A stretch of 64,000 nt of DNA, from contig JBAJFE010000014.1 of NCBI GenBank assembly GCA_037903355.1, positions 2,356,001-2,420,000 on the forward strand, read 5' to 3'. A model generated the notes under the pieces. The model had not been told where the DNA came from. It saw nothing but the letters and a program-made list of their open reading frames with translations, and searched no databases. Shown one piece after another: positions 12,610-25,700 of the stretch. The translations under genes were made by a program, and so were the position numbers. This DNA is from Trichuris trichiura (Eukaryota; Nematoda; Enoplea; Trichinellida; Trichuridae). Numbering within the stretch: the first letter of the stretch is position 1; every line of letters begins with the position of its first letter.

Positions 12610-12842
12610 TAGATGCTCATATATATATATATATATATATATATGATGAGCATCTAAACCCTTCGGTAACCTGAAGCAGCGTCCTGTATGGTGATCACAG
12701 TGGGGAAGATGTGTATATATATATATGGCGTGTATTAATCGGCTGGTTGAGCACTTGCTCAGTATATATATATATATACACATCTTCCCCACTATGATCA
12801 CCATACAGGACGCTGCTTCAGGTTACCGAAGGGTTCAGATGC
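12236..12842. repeat. Nested palindrome with AT microsatellites and an inverted 36-bp copy
   Basis: AT runs (about 12,567-12,606 and 12,619-12,645) lie inside an inverted repeat (12,607-12,620 against 12,645-12,659). A larger inverted repeat follows, 12,651-12,726 against 12,763-12,842, nearly identical over about 75 bp. The 36-bp loop of that repeat (12,727-12,762) is the reverse complement of 12,236-12,271 with one mismatch. Nothing coding is present. Confidence 0.85.
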
Positions 12843-13734
12843 TCTGAATTGTTTTATTTGCATATTTGAAGCGGCACCAGCCCCATGGTTTCAAGTTATA
12901 AATCCGAATCCGCCGCAAAACTCCCTGCTTTCAGGTGCATTAAAATTTTGCTTTATTTTAACTCAAGCATAGTTCGCTCTCCTAAATTCTGCATCTATAA
13001 CAGCTCTGTGGATTAGCAGATGACTTGCTCCCTTGGAAGGTCAAATTTAGCATATTCAGCACTGAAGTTGAAAACACAGCTTTTCAAATGGCCTTTTATT
13101 GATATACAGATGGACCGTGTAACAGTTTGCTCGACAGCTGTCAGAAAACCGGTCAGACTTTCACGCGGGAGTATTTGTTGGCAAGTCGCCCAACGCCTGC
13201 AGGCGATACGCGTTTACTTTATATGGACTAACATAGCCGCGTCGAGTTATTATTGCATTGCTTGTGCTCGAGAGTACTGGACTTAACGATTAAACGTACA
13301 GTTGCTTGTGTTCGTGGTCGCACCAGCGCTCTCCCAAACCTCGAACCACTTTTCTACGGATAGACCGTTTTTATTAAACTTTTTTCATAGCTTTTCAGAC
13401 CTTCCTGGTCATAATAAACGTCAGAATAGAATGCAGCGCGAAACTCACAGAAACACACTCGAACCGTACTTGTGTGAGTTCAGGCAGAGGTGAAGGCTGC
13501 ACGTCCACAACCACGTCCATCGCATTTGTACATTATGATGGCACTATGTCGCACCCTAACTGTCCGCTTCTCAGTCCTATTTTTTATTCCACAACTCTGT
13601 ATAAGCAGACCCCGCAATTGTCTTGCGGTGCGCAACACTTGGCCTTTCCGGGACTGATGAATCACATGTCATCCCTAATGGGACTTTCCGCACCCGTTCT
13701 TAAGTAGCGTGATCTAAGACATTAACTTGTCACA
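12843..13734. other. Intergenic, no gene seen
   Basis: More GC-rich from 13,440 onward, next to the solo LTR; it may include older retroelement debris, but I cannot define boundaries. Confidence 0.35.
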
Positions 13735-13739
13735 TTATT

Positions 13740-14103
13740 TGTTGTAAACGCAGTCGTTAACCGCACACAGAACAAGGTGGCCAAACACTTTATTGTACCT
13801 ATACAACACGAATCTCTCTCTACCTACGGTACACAACAATACGAACACCGCCAACGACAGAGGAAGAGAACAAACGCCGCCGCACGCACCAAACGCTCTA
13901 GCCAACTGCCCGTCACGCTCTCTCGATTCTTGCCGTTGCAGCAGCCCACGCTCTCGGCACACCCTCCTGTCACCCCAAGCGGAAGCGCTCCCCCACGCTG
14001 CGCTTGTCAGTTCTTTGTCAGTAGGAGAATGACAGATTCACGGCCACCCGGTGACCTGCCTCGCGACCCCCGTGGACATATGACCACCCACCGGTTTATT
14101 ACA
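13740..14103 (-). mobile_element. Solo LTR (364 bp) with 5-bp target duplication
   Basis: The segment runs TG (TGTTGTAAAC) to CA (TTATTACA) and is flanked by the same 5 bases, ttatt, at 13,735-13,739 and 14,104-14,108. On the minus strand there is an AATAAAG signal about 60 bases before the end, as expected for an LTR read in that direction. Base composition is distinctly GC/C-rich compared with the flanks. No gag or pol sequence adjoins it, so it looks like a recombined solo LTR; the superfamily cannot be assigned. Confidence 0.75.
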
Positions 14104-14108
14104 TTATT

Positions 14109-14809
14109 CCTTCACTGGAAGTTTCATTACAAGCAAAAGAGTTGCAAGTCTTGATCACATCACTTATACTGAAACATGCGGTGTCACTGACGTATGTTGT
14201 GAACCGTTAGTCATTTTCACATGCTTTTTAATAAGCTGTTGATGCATGCAGTTTTGTTGTTGTCCTTTTCTACGCTGATCAGATGGCTTTCCAGAGAGCG
14301 TTTATCAACATTCAACTGAAAAGCCAGGCTCCTTGAACAAAGTAAAGCAGTTTCCAGCATACTGACAACACTTGCGACTTTTCAGAAAAAGGACTGCTGA
14401 AAATGACAAGCGCTTGTTACTTTTACCGTTTTGTGTTTTGGTAATTATAACTTGTGAAGAAGGCTATTGTAGAGAATTTGGGAAATTTGGCAACGCATCA
14501 AAGTGGTATGTTTTGAAGTGATTTACCCTGTTAGTGCTGAGCAGTGTCCGTAAATATTGAAGAACTCCCATTAATCGACTGGCAGGTGTGAGCTTAAATG
14601 GAAGAACTGCCGGTCTTAAGAAAACTGATCGTTGTAAGTGGCTACCCGTTGGTATGATCACAATTATGACTGCTCATCTACTGGCTTTTCATACTTGTCT
14701 TCTTTAATTGTATTTCCTGATCAGTACGTAAAGAATTAAGCGTATCATAAAGATTGAATACTGCAAGCAAAATTTCCAACCGTTAAAGTGAGAAACCCGT
14801 GATTATTCA
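14109..14809. other. Intergenic, downstream of the serine protease
   Basis: Holds the 3' flank of the minus-strand protease gene. No other feature seen. Confidence 0.4.
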
Positions 14810-17800
14810 TTATTCCTTCAAATTCGCAGTATCACCCAAAAGTTCACTTCTTCCTTTTTCCATCCATTTTAAAACAGCCGATACTTTTGCGAACACAGTA
14901 GGATCGTCTATAGTGGAGCATATCGGTGTCACTGAAAATGATACTACACCGTAGAGGACAAATTTGCCGTTTCTCTCACATGACAGTGGGCCACCAGAAT
15001 CGCCCTAAAACACATACCACAATACTAAAAGATTTCTTGGGCAAGAAAGGCACGTTCAGGCTTAATACAAAATTTGAGTGGACGCAAATTTTTTCTTATG
15101 AGGGCGCTTTTTCGAGGAAGTTTATGCATTGTTAGAGCAAGCTCAACCTCAGGCAACATAGGTTTCTCCACCGCTGGCTTGGAAAACATCAAATAGTTAA
15201 TGGATACATTAATAATTGTCACTGCTTCTAGTCAAAAAAACAGAACTATCAATGGGTTTTCTTTGCATCTTCAAATGGAAATTACCGTGGACATGTTTAA
15301 GGTGTTGCAGGCCTGTTATTGCGGTACTTCGTCCCGCGATGTTCCATCATGAGAAAGAAACAGACTGGAAGTTTGAATGTTTAGGTCAGCAAGTGGTTAT
15401 AAATTAAACGTCCTTTTAGCCCCTGGCAAAGAAAAAGTGTCGATAGTTTAATACGAGGCTGAGAATGTTGAATCCGTTCTCCCAACTCAACAAGGTAGCA
15501 AGAAGATACGAAAAAGTTAAATGAATATCCAGCATTCGCTAGCTTAAAGACTGATATTTTTGGCTGAGTGCAAAACGAACCACTGACTTCAGCGTTTTAA
15601 ATGTTAAATCTTTACCACCGATTAAGCTTACGTTGGTATTAGCATGTATTAACTTGATGCCGCATACCGAACAGGTTCCAATATTTTCTGTTTCACTTCC
15701 CGCGCAAAACGTTCTCTTTTTGTCTGTTTGCCAGATGCATTTGGAATTCTTGAAGATGTGGACCTCGATCTGCTGCAACCTTTTTCCTCGAGTCTTGTTT
15801 TCTAAAAGTCCAAAGCGGTTTATACTAAGCTACGTAGTGTGATACCCGCCTCAATCCTTGAAACTCGCTTATTTAAGCTCGATTTGCATTATACTTCTAC
15901 AAAAACAGTATTTTGATAGCTGTCAGCATTCAGCACTTATCAGTCTCGAATAGAGACGTTTCTCAGGTCAGTACTTTCTGGAATTAAATTTGTTCTGTTT
16001 CCATAATGCTAGCAAAAGGCATTCTATCTAGGTGATGATATCTTGTAGCAGGAGTATAAGTTTCCATGCTCAAACGCTTCAGATCATGTTAGTCCGTCTT
16101 ACTTGTTTTTCTTAACCGGATATAGGTGAACAAAAAGCTACATAGTCAATTAGACACGAATAAGAAACTTTCGAGAACGACGCTTTATTTATTGACTATA
16201 AAAGCGCTGACGATTGTATCAGCGGCTTCCTGAAAGTTGGGTAATTCTTAACAATAGATAAAAAGAAAGACGTGATTCGAAGTGTCTGAATAGCAGAATA
16301 AATTTGTAAAAAACGGTTCCATAGGCTATTTCCATAGTGAGAGATAGAGAGAGAGAGAAATACTTATTTATTACTTTAAAGAAAAATTAACTGACTAGAA
16401 GGTATAACGAGACCACAAAATAACGTAAATTATTTTTATTTAAACTTCCCATCTTAAGAAAACAGGTAGCAGTACGTAGCTAATGCACAATGTGATGCGC
16501 AGGCAGATGGCTGCGCCTGTTTAATGTCCGCCGGTTTGCTCTAGTTTGGCTTTTTTCTCAATGGTGACAACTGATTCGTGCATTATAAGAATGGGTGAAC
16601 GTGTCCGTGCTAGTCATGATGGAGCGTAGAGTACGTTCCCATAGCGTAGCAAGTCTAAGTCGTGGATGATAGGTTCTCATGTGCCATTGACTTCGATACC
16701 ATTAACCCCGCTGATTTTAAATTTATTATGGATGTTTAGGAGCAAAACTGTACTCGCATGCTAGCGACAGGATTGCAAAGTTCTTGGAATTTTACTTTTT
16801 CATCATTCGATAAACGTCTGACTGTTAATTTACTGTCCTTGGAATGAATATTGAGACAAAGCTTATATTAATATCTTGGTTTAGCAACAGGAAAAGATCG
16901 TCTTCATAATTTACACGTGCTAAGTTAAAAAGAACTTCTGTCACTGCAAATGTTGAAGCTGGAAATCTCACCGTCTAAAAATCCCCAGCCAGTCACGTAG
17001 CATGGTTGCTCTTTAGCAGGTAAACGTTCTTTCGGAAAAGGAAGGCAAATTCCTTGAATGTATTTGCTGTAGCCAACCTTTCTTGCAAGTTTCAGAAGTG
17101 CAACATCTTCCCGATCACTAAACTGGTGATAGTCACCGACTGCTAATCCAACCACCGCCAGTTTCTGCACATTTTCATCAGCTACGTCGGCTTCATGGAG
17201 TCCGAGGAAAACGTGTACTTGACTTGCATTTACGAGTGGTACGCCAAAGTATTTATCTCTGTGAATTATTTGTACTCAGACTGTGACCATTGTGAACAGG
17301 CGCTTTCACTTTTCAGGTAACATTGCTTCGACATCATAGGACGATTGAATAGGTTGACATGGCGCTGAGGCACACTTAAGTTAATTCACATGCTTAGCCT
17401 TAAATTCATGCGTAAATCTGGGTTTAAAATATAAAACTTTAAGCCGTGCGAATCATGAGATCAGATTAGCGCTGATTTGCCATTCTCAGCTGTTCGTTGT
17501 AACATCGAACGCTAAAAGTTATTTTTGAAGTTCAACTGGCGTAAAAGTTATAGGATGTTTCGTTCAGATACTTAAAAGATGGCTAGCTGTGGAATGCTCC
17601 ACTGTAAGCTGAATTCACCTTTGTGCTGAGGCACAGCTACTTCCTCACTAACACTCTTCCGTCTGCAGTTTTCACAGCATTGCTCATTTCTTGCTCATGC
17701 TTTTCAGATCCTATCTGTGTAGATCTTAGTGCCTAGGGGCAGCGTATTCTAATCAAGTTCAGCATAGTTAATTTTTTCACCATACTTGAACAGAGTTATT

Positions 17801-20800
17801 TGCTAAATTGACCACTTGATTGAAGCAAGCGGAACACCAAGGTAGCGTTGGCCAACTTTCTACAGCGCTCAACTGGGTCGTTCTTCTAAGAGAGAGTTCG
17901 TCAGGCAGAATTCACTTAATGGACAATTTGTCCCTGAGGCTTAACGTACGTTTTGCATTGAAGAAGGAACCAATCGGTTCTGAAAGCGCCGCTTTGATAA
18001 GTTCTTTGCATTTCCGTTCATTATAAAACAATCCCTTCAAAAAAAATTCACATTCCTGTGCTACCGTATCCACCATAGTGTGCTGCTCTAAACACTGAGC
18101 CATCATAAAAGAGCACAGAAAACGGACAGCTAGATACGTTCGCCAGAGCCGTCAAATTCCCTTGGCATACCAAAGGCTTCCACAGCATCAGCTATGGCAA
18201 ACAGAACACAAGTGGCCGAAGGAACGTACGCCTATCCATGCACTAAGCAATCAAAAAAATAAAGGCATCTGAAGATTATGAAGGCAGCTTAGATAGGACG
18301 TCACAAACATATGTGGAAACCTGTGTAGAACTCCGCCCTGGCAAACCAGTGTATAAACCCTGATTGCTCTGTACGCATTAGTTAAAAATGCTTGTCCTAA
18401 GCCAAAGCGGTAAGCATAGAGTGAAGCATAATTGTCCACAGGATTAAACATTCTGTAGTCAAAAAGGATATCGAAACAGAATTATGGAAACGTTGGGGAT
18501 GCATTTAAAGAAATGCATGCGACAATTCTGATATTTGTATTGCAATGGAGGATGTTAATCAGGTACTGCAGTCGTCAGCGACGGAACTACTTGCTGGAAA
18601 TAACCTAACTATAACTTGACATGCTGAACATACCTCTTTCGTTTTAATCATTTTGGCCTTATAATCAAGTCATTTTTCCAGCACAAACGCTTCCTTTCAG
18701 AACAGGACAGATTACTGTGAAGCAAGAAAATTGTACGTCTGTTTCATTGGCGCACAGGCTTGTGCACCTACTGTTATGCCAAACAGTATTACTGAAAAGA
18801 ATAGATGTTCAACGCATGGATAGGTTGCACATATTAATATCTGTAAATGGGTAAGAAAATTCTCCCGAAAAGCTAAGCCATTTTGGTGGCCAGACCTTCC
18901 ACTTGATATCCATGTGCTTCATATGTTATAATTGAATGCCGAAAGCTTTTCATGACCTGATTCACGACTGAATTGTTCAGTGTACGAAGCCTAAGAAACT
19001 GGGACTTTTAAATCATCCATTATTTGCGGAAAGCACACCGCTTATGATTTTCGTACGCTAAAACAACCACTCGCGATCACAAAACGCCCAACCTCCAAAT
19101 GCTGAAAGCTCATATGTTAATAGCTAATCCATGTAATCTACTATTTTTTATTAGCAACTGCCCATTAGAATTTTCTCTACCAATTAATTCGTTAAGTGCA
19201 GTTGCTTAACAAGAGGGTGCAGATCAAAGCACAAAACATATGGAACATATATCATTATTAAATGCTGGGTAACTTTTATAGTTTAGGATGAACCTTCTTG
19301 TTGACATGACAGGAAATAAATTTTACGCTAATCTATTCACAGGACGTGAAACGAAACCATAATTATAGTGCAGTCCGGGCTATTAACTAATGTAACAGTA
19401 AAATACTACCGTGCAGGAAAATTGTAAGCTATTTTACGCGAAAAAGGAAATGGGATAGACTTGCGTCAAGTGAAACTGTGACTTTAAGTTTCTGAGGCAG
19501 TGCCAAATGAGGGCTTATGATTCTTTGGAAATAGGCTGATAAAAACAGACTCACTTCTGACGCCAGCGCTTGTAGTGGAATTTGATTTCTTTAATTAGTT
19601 CATACTTTGCGTCAAGTACGGCACTGAAAAAATGAAAACTTGATGAGCATAACTCAATAAGAATCACTCAGCACACTAAAATAGAAAAGTTCCATTCAGC
19701 ACAGAATCGTAACTAGCTTATCAACTTGCATATTGATGGCATATTAGCCACGGAAATAAGAAGGATGTTCGGAAAGTTCCCGGGAAGACGGTGCAGTGTC
19801 TAACAGGACGCCAACGGATGGGCCAAAACATGTTTAATCTTATCTCTGTTATCTTCAGACTTTTACCGAGAGGTTGCTTTATCTGATGCTGCGCCAGCGT
19901 GATACAAGCTGCACCTAAAGCAATCGTCTTTCTCATGATATGAAAAATTTTCTTTTTGAGGTCAGAGCTAACAATAAATTTTTATCCAAGCTTTGTTGGC
20001 AGCCGGGGAGAATTATTCAATCTTTGCAGCAGGTTTACGGAAATAGTGCACCATCTAAATCGGTTGTCTATGAGTGGATAAAGCGTTTCAAGGAAGGCAG
20101 CGAGGCCATCGAAGACGACTGGAGAGCCGGAAGACCAGCAACCGCAACGAGAAAAGGAACCGTGGTCCTTGTCCGGAACCTAGTGGAAAGAGACCACAGA
20201 ATTAATATTAACTTAGTGGAAAGAGACCGACAATTACCCTCCGCTAGAATGGCTGGGATCTCCCTCCATTCACCATTTAGAATACTGCATGAAACCCTTA
20301 GTCTGAGGAAGTCTTCAACTCGGAGGGACTCGAAAGCGTTGCGCGATGAACAGCTAGCTCCATGAGTTAACCTTCCTCGGGAACTTTCAACGAAGATTGA
20401 AGCAAATGAGACCACGTTCTTTGACCTTATCGTCACGGGAGATGAAACATGGATCTACTAACATGACGCAGAGAGTAAGATCAAATTCAAGCAGCGGTTA
20501 CCGAGGGGGTCAGGAGGTCCAGTCAAGTTCAAAGCAGAGCGGTCGGTTAGAAAGATTAAGGCGACCATATTCTGGGACTCGAACGGAGTAATTCTGACTT
20601 GCTCGAAGGAGAGCAAACAGTCACGGCGAATTATTACAAAGCAGTACTGCAAAAATTAAAGATCACACTGGCGAGAAAACGGCGTGGCAAGCCGCACCTC
20701 ATTGTACTTTTCATCACGGCAACGCGCCGGCTCATTCGTCAAGTAATATGAGGACTGTTCTTCATGAGTTTCGGTGGGAAGTCATTCAACACCCGCCCTA

Positions 20801-22718
20801 CAGTCCAGATCTTGCCTCATCAGACTTTTGCTCCTCCCAAAGTTAAAAGAACATTTAAAACACACGCTGTTTGAGTCAATGGATGACGCGAAACGCGCTG
20901 TCTCGACTTGATGCAATACACAGCCCCTAAGATTCTACAAGGAAGGTTTGCGTGGGTGGAGACATCGTTTGCAGAAGTGCCTAGAGGTTGACGGAAAATA
21001 ACGTTGAGAAACAAGTTTGATCAAATTGCAAATAAAGTTTTTATTTTGTTTTTCCGGGAACTTTTCGAACAACCCTCATATGACTATACCACCAATTCTT
21101 TCATGATAAGTGCTCAAAGCAATGCTAGCAACCGTAACCCTTAAATTGTCACCAACCCTCTAAGTCATGTGAGCTAACAGGGGAAGAGTAAGAGATAAGG
21201 TCAGTAACCGGAAAGAAGTTTGAGCACTCGTAGTACTGCAGATCGAAGCAGTCAAGAAATGCAAACAATCAGTAGTAAATCAAGGAGCTGTAAAGTAAAG
21301 GATCCATATTAATACCAAAACTCCAGTGAAAAAATGGTTCAGGAATGCAAACAGCATCACCGCGGAAACTCTGCTTAAAATTTCTGAGCTGGAACATTTC
21401 GGAATTGCTGAATGTGACCGCTAGAAGAGAGATGAGAATGTTCGTGCGCCAGCAAAAAGTTAAAAACTAATTAGGATTGATCATTTGACATATGTCAAAA
21501 ACTGAAACGCCTCTTCCTTTTTTGCTGAAATCCCCTCTTGTGCCTCACGAATCCCTACTACGCTGACTGCCCTCAGAGATTAATGGATATTCGCCCCACC
21601 TTCGAAGGGGCGGGTGTCATGGACGAAGGGAGCTGTTATTCTGAAAGCTCATTTAATTATTTCAGGTGGAAATTCAGGCTTCAGTATGACGTACTTTATC
21701 AACGGCCACTAAGAAATTTTCCTAGGAACACTGCGAACTAGAAGCTTCAAGCCTGAGGCAATAATTTTAGCCGAAAATTTTCATGTTTACGCGGAAAATA
21801 GTTTTTATAAATGAGAATTTATCTTCCGTTGCAAAAGTGTGTTGATTAATGTAGCCTTCAGAAATTATTGCTAACATTTTTCGTTCATCAACGTTGAGAT
21901 GTTAAGGCAAAGGCAGAATGACACTGCCAGCAGGATTTACTGAGTCTGACAAAATGCCTGATCGTTCTTGTGCAGTAAGTGCAGCAACTCGTCTTATTAA
22001 TCATCTTACCCTGCACTGCGCTGACCTTATGCCTCATCGCTGTTAAATGGGGGTTGTGCACGCGAAAAGCCACCCTTTAGTCTTCTGAAAGTAGCACCTT
22101 GCGGAGTAAAATTTTCATTTGTTGAACAGGGTTAACAACTGAAGGTCACATACGTAGGAAACTTACAATGAAAGTTATTGGCTTCTAATATCAATAAAAG
22201 TGGAGGAGTACTCTTACATTACTTTGTATTTCCTATTCCAGTGCGCAAGTTTTAAATAAAAGCAATTCTCACAGTCAAACTGACTTAATTTCAACAACAT
22301 GTCTAGTACTTAACCAACTGATATACTCATAGTACCGTTCAAATGTAAGTAGAGCATAGCTGAAACTAAAATAAGCGCGAATCAGCTAGAAATAAAGCTA
22401 TAAGACTTCAAAATACTTAAACAGCCAGTACAGCGTTTACCAAAAAGGAATAGATGTATGACTTCTGTAAACGCCAAAAAGCTGATGTACTTACCTATCC
22501 ATTAGACAGTGAGCTGCTGTCAGTACTAGGTCTGAAGCATTACCGCTACCCCAATCAATCAAAGAGCCTCCGCACTTTTTTCTATATTCTCCAAACAGTA
22601 CGTGAACATATGCTTGCCATGGATGCGAATGTTTCCTAGCTTCAATGCCATTAAGAATTCGGTTATCGCCATAGCGTTTGGGTGAAACCGGCTTAAAGTA
22701 CGGCGCTCCGCAAATAGC
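14810..22718 (-). CDS. Secreted chymotrypsin-fold (S1) serine protease; first exon not located
   Basis: Four exons on the minus strand, 22495-22718, 16972-17258, 15668-15801 and 14810-15004, join with phases 2, 1 and 0 and encode 279 residues to the stop. Order of motifs: RILNG activation site, HPWQ, CGGSLI, LTAAHC (catalytic His), DREDVALLKL (catalytic Asp), CYVTGWG, FCAG and GDSGGPL (catalytic Ser). All three catalytic residues are intact. Six residues before the Ser the sequence is GTCSGDS, so the S1-pocket position (189) is Gly, not the Asp of trypsin; this suggests chymotrypsin- or elastase-like specificity. An upstream exon with the signal peptide is needed and must end in phase 0; I could not identify it. 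The first visible intron is 5.2 kb and carries a mariner element. Confidence 0.93.
19761..21075 (+). mobile_element. Mariner transposon, broken, in a protease intron
   Basis: Inverted ends GTTCGGAAAGTTCCCGG (19,767) and its near-complement ending at 21,075 bound 1.3 kb. The transposase starts near 19,940 with the mariner N-terminal helix-turn-helix region (VYEWIKRFKEG, IEDDWRAGRPAT). It continues with VTGDETWIY (first catalytic Asp) and, after frameshifts, HPPYSPDLASSDF (second and third). An in-frame stop directly follows GDETWIY and there are several frameshifts, so it is inactive. It lies on the strand opposite to the host gene. A shorter relative lies at 35.6-36.2 kb. Confidence 0.93.
19940..21000 (+). 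pseudogene. Mariner transposase pseudogene
   Basis: The first 141 codons are open; after that the reading continues only by changing frame, with an internal stop after GDETWIY near 20,460. Full-length mariner transposase is about 345 residues, and the homology here covers most of that length. The DNA-binding region and the catalytic Asp motifs are recognisable. No functional protein is expected. Confidence 0.9.
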
Positions 22719-25700
22719 CTGTGAAAAACACAAGTTATTAACGTAAGGGCCTTGAACATAACTTTTCTTCAAGGGGCGGTAGACTCTCATGAAGTAGGAG
22801 ATTTACTTACTGAATGGATCTTGTTGATCATTTGAAAGCGACGATTGGAAATACTGGAGTTTTCTGATGGAGCATCCTCATCCGTCGTCAGTGACTGAAC
22901 TAACCAAAGGTAAACTTCATTAGTTCGACCGCTGACAACTGGTGACGGGACACCACTTGAAAGATCCGGTATTTCCTATCGTTTTCACGCGATCGAAGGA
23001 ATCCATTCCGTAAATAAATAGAGCTAATATGAGGACCTTTTGCTGAGAATTCGTACCATTAATAAACCCTAATTTGCTGCTGAGCTGCCCCTGATCTGTG
23101 CTGCTTACTTTGGCTTCTATCCAACCTAGTGCGTATTTTTGCTACCTTATTTAGTCGTAAAATATCAATGAAGCCGCTTGCAAAGATTAAATAGTCTGAT
23201 GAAACTTATCGTCAGGAAGCTGTCAGCTGCAGTGGGAGTGAAAAATAAACCTAATTATTTTTGGATCTAACATAATAATTTAATCAAAACGAACAACAGC
23301 CAACCATATCCTAACTTGACAAGGGCAGCGCTGTATTAATCATTCATAGAGTATGCTTAATGACAAGGAATTTTCTCTTAAGTGCAGTACTTTCTTGAAA
23401 AATCAGCATACGCTGAATTGACGCGCGCTGACGATGGGAGCAGACGTTTTCCGAAAGCCCCGCCTTCACTACGCCGTAATTCAAGCAGTGTACTGGATTC
23501 GGCCCTTGTCTCCTAGGTGGTCCATTGTCATACCTAAATTTGCCGGCAATCTCTTGTTGACCTTAGGTAAACATAAGGCATATGTCTTGGCTTAGATCTA
23601 GATAAGAGTAAAAATGGTAACCAGTACGCTCTCCAGTAAAGGTACAACAAATTAAAGATATGTATGCCAGAAAGGAACCTGCATTTCTCACACGGTTGGG
23701 CGGCTAAGGCACAAGTTCACTTGGTGTCCGTTCAGAAAGTGTGACTTCATGTGTGTATGGCAGGTTTACGCTTCGTGAAGAACGATTTCATTCAGAATGT
23801 GAAGTTTTCAGACACCTTAATCCGTCATCAGCGAGAAACAAGCGTATCACCATAGCACACAGTCGAAAAGAAAGTTCACAGTCAATTTCACATAGTTCGA
23901 TTCAAGTAATACTTTATCGGTATTGACTTTAAACTTCCCTAACTACTGCGCATGGTCTGTTGTATATTTATTTCACGCTGGCGAAGGCCCAGAGTAAATT
24001 TTAACTTTTCATGTTCAGAGTAAAACCTTTCAGCACAGCATCTAAACCGGCCGTGAATACATACAATGAAATTACGGAAATCAGATCCAGGCCAACAAGC
24101 CTGCAGTTACATCAGAAATTCTGATCCCACAAAGAAGGATCTGGCAAGCTTGTGTGAGCTTGGAATGCACAGCTTTTTACGAATCCTGAATTCCATAATG
24201 ATAACTTCTTTGTGAACATGAATATTCCACAGCTCTATTCGTATCACATCGCGTATAAAAACATCTGAAATGGGCCTTTCAGATCTTTCAGTCCCAAGCT
24301 TTCCAGCAGCACTAGTATCACCAATGAAATCAGCAACGTGAATTACTAAACCTTGTTAAAAGGAAAAACTTCTTCCTCACTGGAGCTCGAATAATCTGAG
24401 CCACTATTTTTTACTGGGCAGTCAGTAAACATTCTAGTATTACACACGTCCATTATAATCGCAGAGAGTTGACCATTGCCTATGCTTCTATTAACACAGC
24501 CACAAAGAGGAAAGAAAAAAGTTGACTAATTCACTGAGCTTTAAATTCCACCTGGTCGTACTCATCTGTTTCATAATGTCAAGTCCTTATCGAATTGTAC
24601 ACGCGACCTCTAGTAATGCAAAGCAAGGAAAGACCAGCAGCTTAAAGCTATGCAGAGAAGGATTTACGCAAATATCAATATTAATAATGCTTTCATGCTA
24701 AGTTTGAGTTGACAATATATTGAGGTAAGTACGTTTATTGAAGTAAAAGCATTCCCAAGCTTTCCGATAAGTCACGAGCCGTCATCAGCGCATTAATAGA
24801 AACGCGCCGTTCCAGGATATGGTGCGGCAACAGGCCTACGTCCTACTTAGGAATTTAAAATGCAAAAGAGTTTTCCAAGCTTCCTCAAAGTAAGAAGCTG
24901 TTTGTGCAGTTCATCATTGTTGTCAGAACGAATACATCCCAGTGTTTCAGATTCTTCAAATTGCTGCGATTGGTAATAGATTTATTGCCACAATGTGTTT
25001 GACTACAGAGTATCCAAACACCGCAGCGCGTTCCACTGCAGCTGACAATTTCATTTACCATTTCATGGAATCTGCGTCATCCCAGCCCTGTCTTCCTACC
25101 AAGACCAGGAAACAATGCTGTTTAGCAGTACAGCGTACTGTTCTTTCATTAATAATTTTACATAAACGGTGGCTACATCTGAGAAAATGGTTTATCATAT
25201 GGTTATATGAAGAGCAGTATTTGGGAAATCTTAATCATTGTCTGTGCTCGCAATCTACGCCAGAATGAATAGATCTCTAGTGACTGCGGGAAACATTTGT
25301 TCGCAGCAAAGAAGAGCTTTCAATGAATAATGCATGCCTAAATGGAGACTGTAATGCAGCGTTTCCATAATACCTTATCGTGACAGCTGGGCTTTACTCT
25401 TCCTGCAATAACATTTCGGTGAGTAATGGCTTCTCTATCCTATTCCCTTCAAGCTTTCTTCAACAAAACGAGGAAGAGCGAAGCTCTTTTGAAATCTGAG
25501 TAAACGAAGAGTACCCATTCGTAATGGGATACAGACATGTTGCTTACCTCGCAAAGGCCACTGAACTGAATAGCTGAGCAGATTAAAACGAGCAATGGAG
25601 AATCCACTGAAGAGAACATTTTTTTAAATGTGCAACTACGAAGCTGTTAAGGTTTTATAAATGTGAGTGTTTCGAAGCAGCAGAGTAAATGACACTTGTT

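Noticed and set aside
13480..14154. Several GC-rich overlapping frames
   Set aside because: They come from the solo LTR and its flank, not from coding constraint.
15025..15222. Minus-strand frame next to the GDSGGP exon, at first taken as the missing protease exon
   Set aside because: No phase-0 donor fits, and the true exon (FCAG...GTCS) was found at 15668-15801.
22559..22759. Frame MFKALTLITC upstream of the AAHC exon as a signal peptide
   Set aside because: It is out of phase with the protease exon and would need a 24-nt intron.
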